Shown here piece after piece: positions 45,864-52,936 of a stretch of 64,000 bases of DNA; positions within the stretch are counted from its first letter, which is position 1; each line of letters starts with the position of its first letter. The stretch comes from Mycobacterium sp. IS-1264 (GTDB lineage: Bacteria > Actinomycetota > Actinomycetes > Mycobacteriales > Mycobacteriaceae), in assembly GCF_001954195.1 (NCBI RefSeq), contig NZ_MBES01000021.1:1-64000 (forward strand), read 5' to 3'. The notes beneath the pieces are model-generated. The model was not told the DNA's origin, made no database searches, and was given only the letters and a program-made list of their open reading frames with translations. The translations under genes and the position numbers were made by a program.

Positions 45864-45885
45864 TTAAATCAACTGCTTGACTTAA
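45864..45885. promoter_or_regulatory. 22-bp operator, copy 1, upstream of the SDR gene
   Basis: TTAAATCAA-CTG-CTTGACTTAA differs only in the central CTG/GCG from the site at 47252. It lies 27 bp upstream of the GTG at 45913. Confidence 0.7.
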
Positions 45886-45912
45886 CGGGGCCCGCGCCGA
45901 TTAACTCGTCGT

Positions 45913-46716
45913 GTGGTTGATGAACTGGCCGGCAAGGTCGCCATCGTCACCGGTGGCGCTTCCGGCATCGGTCGCGGCATAGTCGAGAAGTTCGTGGCCG
46001 AGGGCGCGCGGGTCGTCATCGCCGACGTCGAGACCGAGAAAGGGCAGGCGCTGGCCGCCGCGCTGGGATCCGCTGTCTTCTTTCAACGGACCGACGTCTC
46101 CGATCAGCAACAGGTCGGCGCGCTGGTGGCTGCGGCCATCGAGGAATTCGGCGGACTGCACGCGATGGTGAACAACGCCGGAGTCTCGAGCAAGATGCAT
46201 CGGCGTTTCTTCGACGACGATCTGGCCGAGTTCCACCGTGTCATGGCGGTCAACGTCCTGGGTGTCATGGCTGGCACGCGAGATGCCGGTCGCCACATGG
46301 CATCTCACGGCGGGGGATCCATTATCAATGTGAGTTCGATCGGCGGGATCCAGGCCGGCGGCGGTGTGATGACCTACCGTGCGTCCAAGGCGGCGGTCAT
46401 CCAGTTCACTAAGTCCGCGGCAATTGAGTTGGCGCAGTACGAGATTCGAGTCAACTCGATCGCGCCTGGTAATATCCCCACGCCCTTGGTGGCCAAGGCG
46501 GCGCTCGACATGGATCCAGAGGAGACCGAGCGGTTCGAGGCGGCGATTCGCGAGACGATGCGAGCCGACCGGCCGCTGAAGCGCGAGGGGACCGCCGAGG
46601 ACGTTGCCGAAGCGGCGCTCTACTTCGCCAGCGACCGGTCGCGCTATGTCACCGGAACCGTGCTACCGGTGGACGGGGGAACATCTGCGGGCAAGGCGCT
46701 GCGGTCCAAGCGCTAA
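45913..46716 (+). CDS. SDR oxidoreductase
   Basis: The 267-residue classical short-chain dehydrogenase has TGGASGIGRG, ADVET after the second strand (NAD preference), NNAGVSS, VSSIGG and the active-site YRASK. The start is GTG. It has its own promoter carrying the 22-bp operator that recurs before the TetR-P450 operon at 47300, so it probably oxidises a product of that P450. It overlaps the convergent PPOX gene by 4 nt. Confidence 0.9.
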   Translation: MVDELAGKVAIVTGGASGIGRGIVEKFVAEGARVVIADVETEKGQALAAALGSAVFFQRTDVSDQQQVGALVAAAIEEFGGLHAMVNNAGVSSKMHRRFFDDDLAEFHRVMAVNVLGVMAGTRDAGRHMASHGGGSIINVSSIGGIQAGGGVMTYRASKAAVIQFTKSAAIELAQYEIRVNSIAPGNIPTPLVAKAALDMDPEETERFEAAIRETMRADRPLKREGTAEDVAEAALYFASDRSRYVTGTVLPVDGGTSAGKALRSKR

Positions 46717-47135
46717 ACGTCGCGCCGGTCCACCTGCAGCTGATGCGGCTCGCTGACCTGATCGTCGATGCCGAAGCTGATGATGCGCCGCGGCGTGATA
46801 CGGATGATCGCCGTGTCGAGCTCGTCACCGGCGGCGCCCTGTTCCGACGGTGCCTCGGCTTGCTCGGCGGTTCCGCGTATCTCGAGGCAACGCACCCGCC
46901 ACGGGTCGCGGGAGGTGATGTCGTCAACGACGAAGGCCACCCTGTTGTCGTGGGCGATGTTGCGGTACTTCTGGCTCTTCGACATTCGGTAGCCCGCGAT
47001 ATCGATGGTGCCCAGTGCCTCGTTGTAGATGAATCCCACCGGGCTGTTCTGTGGTGCGCCGTCGCGCTGGATGGTGGCCAACCGACCCAGGTCGGCCTGG
47101 CGCAGGAAGTCAATTTCGTGCGATTTAAAGGTCAT
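46713..47135 (-). CDS. PPOX-class F420-dependent oxidoreductase (TIGR04023-like)
   Basis: The 140-residue split-barrel protein has LGRLATIQRDGAPQNSPVGF, the YRNIAHDNRVAFVVDD segment and a C-terminal RIISFGIDDQ, like mycobacterial F420-binding PPOX proteins. It is monocistronic and separated from the TetR gene by a hairpin repeat. The substrate is unknown. Confidence 0.88.
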   Translation of the reverse strand: MTFKSHEIDFLRQADLGRLATIQRDGAPQNSPVGFIYNEALGTIDIAGYRMSKSQKYRNIAHDNRVAFVVDDITSRDPWRVRCLEIRGTAEQAEAPSEQGAAGDELDTAIIRITPRRIISFGIDDQVSEPHQLQVDRRDV

Positions 47136-47183
47136 GACGGCAGGCTAGGACTTCAAGTGTTGTTGAAGTCAACCCGTCACGCT

Positions 47184-47239
47184 CGAGCGTGACGCTGCAG
47201 TCACGTTCAGCGCCCAGCGTGACTGCACCGTCACGTTCG
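47184..47239. repeat. Intergenic inverted repeat (hairpin), copy 2
   Basis: Arms 47184-47207 and 47216-47239 are complementary at 21 of 24 positions and match the arms of the element at 16341 almost base for base (GCGTGACTGCA core, GTCACGTTCG end). Confidence 0.75.
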
Positions 47240-47251
47240 GCGCTAGCAAAT

Positions 47252-47273
47252 TTAAATCAAGCGCTTGACTTAA
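47252..47273. promoter_or_regulatory. 22-bp operator, copy 2, upstream of the TetR-P450 operon
   Basis: TTAAATCAA-GCG-CTTGACTTAA is a near-perfect palindrome (one mismatched pair) 26 bp upstream of the TetR ATG at 47300. It is almost identical to the site at 45864. Confidence 0.75.
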
Positions 47274-47299
47274 TCCCGACCGACGGGTTGACTGAGGCA

Positions 47300-47965
47300 A
47301 TGACCACGGCAGGCAGGACGGTTCGCACCGAGCGGGCCAGCTCCACCCAGGAGGCGATTCTGGTGGCGGCCGAGCGGTTGTATGCCGAGCACGGCATGTT
47401 CGCAGTGTCGAACCGGCAGGTCAGTGAGGCCGCCGGGCAGGGCAACAACGCCGCGGTGGGCTACCACTTCGGCACGAAGGCCGATCTGGTGCGCGCGATC
47501 GAGCAGAAACACCGGGGACCCGTCGAGGAGCTCCGCGAACACATGGTGGCCGAGCTGTCCGCCTCGGGCGGCCCGGCGGAGATGCGGGACTGGGTGGGCT
47601 GCCTGGTGCGCCCGCTCACCGAGCATTTGGCTGATCTGGGTAATCCCACGTGGTACGCGCGCTTCGCGGCGCAGGCGATGACGGATCCGGCCTACTACAA
47701 CATCATCGTCAAGGGTGCGCTCAGCTCGCCGTCGCTGGTCCAGGTCGTCGACGGGATCAACAGTTGCCTGCCCAACCTGCCGGCCGAGGTGCGTTTCGAA
47801 CGCAACATCATGGCACGCAACCTGCTGATGCACACCTGCGCCGACCGTGAGCGCGCGCTGGCGGCTGGATCAACCATGCACCAAACCTCTTGGCGGGCAG
47901 CAGCATCCGGACTCATCGACGCGATCGTGGGCCTCTGGTTGGCGCCCGTCACCCCGTACGAATAG
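47300..47965 (+). CDS. TetR-family regulator of the P450 operon
   Basis: The 221-residue protein has the helix-turn-helix FAVSNRQVSEAAGQGNNAAVGYHFG near residues 34-58 (read in pieces: SNRQVSEAAGQG, AAVGYHFG) and a long ligand domain with DWVGCLVRPLTEHL. The ATG at 47300 follows the 22-bp operator by 26 bp, so it is autoregulated and probably also controls the SDR at 45913. It is the first gene of an operon with ferredoxin, P450 and amidohydrolase. Confidence 0.9.
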   Translation: MTTAGRTVRTERASSTQEAILVAAERLYAEHGMFAVSNRQVSEAAGQGNNAAVGYHFGTKADLVRAIEQKHRGPVEELREHMVAELSASGGPAEMRDWVGCLVRPLTEHLADLGNPTWYARFAAQAMTDPAYYNIIVKGALSSPSLVQVVDGINSCLPNLPAEVRFERNIMARNLLMHTCADRERALAAGSTMHQTSWRAAASGLIDAIVGLWLAPVTPYE

Positions 47966-47976
47966 AAGTGTTGAAG

Positions 47977-48171
47977 ATGAAAGTTACTGTCGACCAGAAC
48001 ATTTGCGCGTCCTCGGGGAACTGCGTCATGAATGCGCCGGAGGTGTTCGATCAGCGTGACGACGACGGTGTCGTCGTCCTACTCAATGCGCATCCGTCGG
48101 CGGAACAGACCGAGGGCGCGCGCCGCGCAGCAGCCGCATGCCCCGCCCAGGCCATCTACATCGAGGAATGA
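47977..48171 (+). CDS. 3Fe-4S ferredoxin, partner of the adjacent P450
   Basis: The 64-residue ferredoxin has the single-cluster pattern CxxSxxC...CP with Cys10, Cys16 and Cys55; Ser13 stands where a 4Fe-4S ferredoxin would have a fourth Cys. This is the usual electron donor for actinobacterial P450s, and the P450 gene starts 1 nt after its stop. The ATG at 47977 lies 11 nt after the TetR stop. Confidence 0.95.
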   Translation: MKVTVDQNICASSGNCVMNAPEVFDQRDDDGVVVLLNAHPSAEQTEGARRAAAACPAQAIYIEE

Positions 48172-48172
48172 C

Positions 48173-49417
48173 ATGTCAGACACACTGACGGGCACCGAAG
48201 CCCAGGCGACCGCAGAAATCCCGGACTATCCGATGGCCAGGAATGCGCGCTGCCCCTTCGCCCCACCCCCGGACGTCATGGCGCTGGCGGCGAGCAAGCC
48301 GTTGTCGCGGGTCCGGATCTGGGACGGCAGCACACCTTGGCTCATCACGGGTTACGAGGAAGTGCGCGAACTGTTCTCGGATTCCCGCGTCAGCGTCGAC
48401 GATCGGGTGCCCGGGTTTCCGCACTGGAACGCGGGCATGTTGTCCACGGTGCACAAGCGTCCGCGATCGGTCTTCACCTCCGACGGTGAAGAGCACACTC
48501 GGTTCCGGCGGATGTTGTCCAAGCCGTTCACGTTCAGGCGCGTGGAAGGTCTGCGCCCGAACATCCAGCAGATCACCGACGACCACATCGACGCGATGCT
48601 TGCCGGACCGCAGCCCGCCGACGTTGTCACCGCGCTGGCGCTGCCGGTCCCGTCGCTGGTGATCAGCCAGCTGCTCGGGGTGCCGTACGAGGACGCCGAG
48701 ATGTTCCAGCACCACGCCAACGTGGGGCTGGCGCGCTACGCGACCGGTGAGGACACCGCGAAGGGCGCGATCAGCCTGCACAAATATCTGGCCCAGCTGG
48801 TCGAGGCCAAAATGGAAAATCCCGCCGAGGACGCGGTCTCCGACCTGGCCGAGCGTGTCAAGGCCGGCGAGCTCAGCGTCAAGGAAGCCGCGCAACTCGG
48901 CACCGGACTGCTCATCGCCGGACACGAAACCACCTCGAACATGATCGGTATCGGTGTGCTTGCCCTGCTGCAGAATCCCGAACAGCTCGCCGTTATCCGC
49001 GACGCCGAAGACCCGAAGATCATCGCGAGCGCCGTCGAGGAACTGCTTCGCTACCTCAGCATCATCCAAAATGGTCAGCGCCGAGTCGCGGTCGAAGACA
49101 TCCACATCGCCGGAGAGGTAATCAAGGCCGGCGAAGGCATCATCATCGATCTGGCGCCGGCGAACTGGGATGCAGACACTTTCCCCGAACCGGACCGGCT
49201 GTATCTGCACCGCGCGGGGGCCGATCGCAACGTGGCATTCGGCTACGGCCGGCATCAGTGTGTGGGCCAGCAGCTCGCCCGTGCGGAGTTGCAAATCGTC
49301 TATCGGACACTGTTCCGCCGAATCCCGACGTTGACGCTGGCGGTCCCGATCGAGGACATTCCCTTTAAGGACGACCGTCTCGCCTACGGCGTCTACGAAT
49401 TGCCGGTGACCTGGTAG
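48173..49417 (+). CDS. Cytochrome P450 monooxygenase
   Basis: The 414-residue P450 has the I-helix oxygen-activation motif AGHETTSN, the K-helix EELLRY and the haem ligand Cys363 in FGYGRHQCVGQQLAR. The length and soluble N-terminus are those of bacterial class I P450s. The layout (TetR, 3Fe-4S ferredoxin, P450) resembles CYP105-like operons, but I cannot assign a family number. It would hydroxylate a hydrophobic substrate, followed perhaps by the SDR at 45913. The reductase must be encoded elsewhere. Confidence 0.94.
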   Translation: MSDTLTGTEAQATAEIPDYPMARNARCPFAPPPDVMALAASKPLSRVRIWDGSTPWLITGYEEVRELFSDSRVSVDDRVPGFPHWNAGMLSTVHKRPRSVFTSDGEEHTRFRRMLSKPFTFRRVEGLRPNIQQITDDHIDAMLAGPQPADVVTALALPVPSLVISQLLGVPYEDAEMFQHHANVGLARYATGEDTAKGAISLHKYLAQLVEAKMENPAEDAVSDLAERVKAGELSVKEAAQLGTGLLIAGHETTSNMIGIGVLALLQNPEQLAVIRDAEDPKIIASAVEELLRYLSIIQNGQRRVAVEDIHIAGEVIKAGEGIIIDLAPANWDADTFPEPDRLYLHRAGADRNVAFGYGRHQCVGQQLARAELQIVYRTLFRRIPTLTLAVPIEDIPFKDDRLAYGVYELPVTW

Positions 49418-49444
49418 CCAAGTGCCGATCCGAATGGAGGGTCA

Positions 49445-50620
49445 ATGATGACGACTCAATCAAGCACCATTTCGCTCTACCCGCCGGAAGGCTTTGGCGC
49501 ACCGAAGGATCGCCGCGGTCACGCCGGGGGCGCCGATGTGGGTCTGCCCGACGGGACCGTGGTCTTTTCCGCGGACAACCACATCTCCCTGGCCGCCGAC
49601 ATCTTTTACGAACGCTTTCCCGACGATCTCAAGGAGAAAGCTCCGCGGATCTGGTATGAGGACGGCGCGTACCAAGTGGGGCGCAAGGGGCAGTCGTTCC
49701 TGCCGGGCGATTTCAGCGCGGTGTTGATGCAATACGACGACCTGCCCGGCGCCGCAAGCACCAACATCGAGGCCCGGATTCAGGAGCTGCACGAGGACGG
49801 TGTCGAGAAGGAACTTGCCTTCCCCAACGCGGTGCTGGCGCTGTTCCACTATCCCGACAAGAAGCTACGCGAACTCGCCTTCCGCATCTACAACGAATAC
49901 ATTGCGGAGCTCCAGGAACGCTCGGACGGCCATTTCTACGGTGCCGGGCTGATCAACTGGTGGGACCCGCACGGCACGCGGCAAACGTTGGAAGAGCTGA
50001 AATCATTGGGGCTCAAGACGTTCCTGATGCCGCTGAACCCGGGCAAGGACGACGACGGCAACCCGATCGACTACTCAAGCACGTCGATGGACGCTGTCTG
50101 GGACGAGATCGAGGCCGCCGGACTTCCGATCACGCATCACATTGGGGAGACGCCGCCGAAAAGCCCGACCGAGTTCAACAGCGTCGTCGTCGGGATGATG
50201 ATCAACATCGATGGCTTCCGGGAGACGTTCGCCAAGTACATCTTTGGCGGCATCCTCGATCGGCACCCAGCTCTGCGCCTCGGCTGGTTCGAGGGCGGGA
50301 TCTCCTGGGTCCCCTGGGCGCTGCAAGACGCGGAGCACCTGGTGGCCTCGTATCAGCATATGTTCAACCGGCCGCTGGAACACGACGTGCGCTATTACTG
50401 GGACACCCATATGAGCGCCTCGTTCATGGTCGACCCGCTGGGTCTGCAGCTGATCGACAAGATCGGCGTGGACAAGGTGATGTGGTCCAGCGACTATCCG
50501 CACAACGAAAGCACATACGGCTATTCGGAGAAGTCACTCGCGGCGGTTGTCGACGCCGTCGGACCGGCCGACGCGGCGCGCATCGTCAGCGGCAACATCA
50601 CCAAATTCCTCGGATTGTGA
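49445..50620 (+). CDS. Amidohydrolase-2 family metal hydrolase/decarboxylase
   Basis: The 391-residue protein has the amidohydrolase-2 pattern: FSADNHIS at the first metal site (residues 41-48), ITHHIGE in the barrel and the late Asp in WSSDYPHNES. Family members include ring-cleavage-product decarboxylases (ACMSD, LigW) and hydrolases. It is 27 nt after the P450 with GGAGG upstream. Two in-frame ATGs are adjacent (49445 and 49448). Confidence 0.87.
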   Translation: MMTTQSSTISLYPPEGFGAPKDRRGHAGGADVGLPDGTVVFSADNHISLAADIFYERFPDDLKEKAPRIWYEDGAYQVGRKGQSFLPGDFSAVLMQYDDLPGAASTNIEARIQELHEDGVEKELAFPNAVLALFHYPDKKLRELAFRIYNEYIAELQERSDGHFYGAGLINWWDPHGTRQTLEELKSLGLKTFLMPLNPGKDDDGNPIDYSSTSMDAVWDEIEAAGLPITHHIGETPPKSPTEFNSVVVGMMINIDGFRETFAKYIFGGILDRHPALRLGWFEGGISWVPWALQDAEHLVASYQHMFNRPLEHDVRYYWDTHMSASFMVDPLGLQLIDKIGVDKVMWSSDYPHNESTYGYSEKSLAAVVDAVGPADAARIVSGNITKFLGL

Positions 50621-51828
50621 CAACGTTCGCGATTCCCGAAACACCCGATCTCGCCCGCATGCGTCGCGAGACCGGGGCTCGGCTGCGCTCGGCGATGGCC
50701 GAACGCGGGGTCGACGCGATGATCCTGCTGGGCAACAACGCCGTGGTGTATGCGACCGGGACCAGCTGGCCCCTGGGCGATGCCGGGCTGTCCTACGTCG
50801 AGCGACCCGTCGCCGTCGTAGTCGGCGACGACCCGTGGCCGCACCTGTTCCTGCCGTTCCGCGAGGGCGCCGCGCACGAGGCGGACCTACCCGCCGACCA
50901 CCTGCACGGACCGGTCTATCTCGAATTCGATGAGGGTGTCAGGATTTTCGCCCGCCAGCTGGCCGACCTCATTCCTGTCGGCGCAGCGATCGCCGTCGAC
51001 GAATGCACCGGCGCCATGTCGCGCGCGGCGAAGTTGTTGTTCCCCAACGGCGCTCCCGCCGATGCCGCTGCCGTCGTCAGCGCCGCCAAGGCAGTCAAGA
51101 CGCCGGACGAATTGTCCTGCATGCGCACCGCGGTCCGGATCACCGACCAGGCGATGGTCGAAGTCCACAAGGCGCTGGCACCCGGCATCCGCCAGATCGA
51201 GCTATCTGCAAACTTCTTGCGACGCGCCTTCGAATTAGGTGCCGAGGCAAGCATGCTGGAACCCATCTGGCAGGTGATGCCGCCGAGCAAGGCCGAGGGC
51301 GTGTGGACAACGCACGGAGATCTCGCGCTGCCCCTGCTTTCCACCGAGCGCGAGCTGGCCGAAGGCGACGTGCTCTGGACGGACGTCAGCATCACCTACC
51401 ACGGCTACTGCTCGGACTTCGGGCGCACCTGGATCGTCGGCCTGGACCCGTCGCCGCCGCAGCGGGCGCAGTTCGACAAATGGTTCGAGATCTTGAGCGC
51501 GGTGCTGGACGTGGCCCGCGCCGGAGTCACCGCCGCCGATCTGGGCCGGGCCGCGATCAAGGCCAACGGCGGCACGAAACCTTGGCTGCCGCACTTCTAC
51601 CTCGGCCACGGTATAGGCGTCAACGCCGCCGAAATGCCCATGATAGGAACGGATCTCGGCGACGAGTTCGACGAGAATTTCGTGCTGCAGCAGGGCATGG
51701 TGCTGGTATTGGAGCCGGTGGTCTGGGAGGACGGCACCGGCGGTTACCGCAGTGAAGAGGTCTTGGTGATTACCGACGACGGCTGGATCAAGTTGACCGA
51801 CTACCCCTATGACCCCTATGGCAACTGA
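50617..51828 (+). CDS. M24-family (prolidase/creatinase-like) metalloenzyme, intact metal site
   Basis: The 403-residue protein has the creatinase-type N-terminal domain and the pita-bread domain. All five dinuclear metal ligands are present: Asp256, Asp267, His331, Glu366 and Glu380. The family includes aminopeptidases and prolidases but also non-peptidases such as creatinase and the DMSP lyase DddP, so the substrate is open. The GTG start overlaps the amidohydrolase stop. The next gene is a homologue that has lost every ligand. Confidence 0.88.
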   Translation: MTTFAIPETPDLARMRRETGARLRSAMAERGVDAMILLGNNAVVYATGTSWPLGDAGLSYVERPVAVVVGDDPWPHLFLPFREGAAHEADLPADHLHGPVYLEFDEGVRIFARQLADLIPVGAAIAVDECTGAMSRAAKLLFPNGAPADAAAVVSAAKAVKTPDELSCMRTAVRITDQAMVEVHKALAPGIRQIELSANFLRRAFELGAEASMLEPIWQVMPPSKAEGVWTTHGDLALPLLSTERELAEGDVLWTDVSITYHGYCSDFGRTWIVGLDPSPPQRAQFDKWFEILSAVLDVARAGVTAADLGRAAIKANGGTKPWLPHFYLGHGIGVNAAEMPMIGTDLGDEFDENFVLQQGMVLVLEPVVWEDGTGGYRSEEVLVITDDGWIKLTDYPYDPYGN

Positions 51829-52936
51829 AGTCCTGCCCGACGATAGGGCCCTGCGTCTCGGCCGCAGGCACCGGGCGCTGGAGCAGATGGCCGCGCACGA
51901 TCTGGACGTCCTGGTGCTCGGGCGGCAGGCCAACGTCCGTTACGTGTCCGGCACACCGCAGCTGTGGGTCGCAGGCACCCGGCCGTTCGGACCCACCTGC
52001 GTGCTGGTTCGCGAGACCGGTGCCGTTCATCTGCTCAGCACGTGGGATGAGGGTGTCCCCGACGACATTCCCCACCAAAACCTGTACGGCATCTCGTGGA
52101 ACCCGATGAACACCATCGCGGCGCTGCAGCGCATCGACGGCGCGGGCACGGCGCTCCGCGTCGGGACCGATGCGCTCTCACCGGCTTTCGCCAAGTTACT
52201 GCCCAGCGCATTTCCCAACGCCGAGTTGGTCGACGGGGAACTGGCCATGCGGGCCGCCCGGCGCATCAAGACGGCCGAAGAGTTGGTTTCGCTGCGGGAT
52301 GCGATCGCGGTCGCGGAATCGGGCCTGGCCGCCGCGGTCTCCGAACTGCGGCCGGGGGTCAGCGAACAGATTCTGGCCGGAGTCCTGCTGGAGGCACTGG
52401 CGGCAGGCGGGGTGAGCACGCCGTCGAATCAGGATGTCGCGTGGGTGACTTCGCGCGAACATCCGTGGCGCCGGGTCAACGGCGACGACCGCATCAAAGA
52501 CGGCGACCTCGTCGCCTTTTCCGCTGGCGTCCTGGCCGGCGGCTACATCGGCGAGGTGGGACGCACTTGGCCCGTAGGCGAACCCTTCGGCGCCGCGGCG
52601 CTGTATCGACGCTGGGACAACCTGTGGGCCAAGCTGTTAGCCGCGTGCCGGCCGGGAGCGGGAGCCGCCGAGTTGCTGGGCGCGTACCAGGCCGCGGGTG
52701 AGCCGCCACCGCCAATGCCGGTGGCCCGGGGCCTGGGCATGGGCTTCGACCCGCCCGTGGTCTCCGACCACCTGCCCGAAAGCGCGGTCCGCGAACGACT
52801 GGAGCCGGGCATGGTGCTGGCCGTGACCGGCTACGTCTGGGAAGCCGGGGTTGGGGCGGTCTTTGGCCGCGAGGCGGTCCTCATCTCCGCCGACGGTCCC
52901 GAAGTGCTGACCCGTAGTCCGTCGTGGCAGGCATGA
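51809..52936 (+). CDS. M24-family protein with no metal ligands (likely pseudoenzyme partner)
   Basis: The 375-residue protein aligns with the M24 protein just upstream over both domains (VLVLGRQANVRYVSG at the start, GEVGRTWPVG and GMVLAVTGYVW later). The five metal ligands are Ser238, Glu249, Arg307, Thr340 and Arg354 here. It therefore cannot bind the usual metal pair. It overlaps the intact enzyme gene and could form a mixed complex with it. Start ATG 51809 or ATG 51818. Confidence 0.82.
   Translation: MTPMATEVLPDDRALRLGRRHRALEQMAAHDLDVLVLGRQANVRYVSGTPQLWVAGTRPFGPTCVLVRETGAVHLLSTWDEGVPDDIPHQNLYGISWNPMNTIAALQRIDGAGTALRVGTDALSPAFAKLLPSAFPNAELVDGELAMRAARRIKTAEELVSLRDAIAVAESGLAAAVSELRPGVSEQILAGVLLEALAAGGVSTPSNQDVAWVTSREHPWRRVNGDDRIKDGDLVAFSAGVLAGGYIGEVGRTWPVGEPFGAAALYRRWDNLWAKLLAACRPGAGAAELLGAYQAAGEPPPPMPVARGLGMGFDPPVVSDHLPESAVRERLEPGMVLAVTGYVWEAGVGAVFGREAVLISADGPEVLTRSPSWQA

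Noticed and set aside
48176..49294. Minus-strand open frame of 372 codons opposite the P450
   Set aside because: It mirrors the P450 codons; the P450 motifs on the plus strand are clear.
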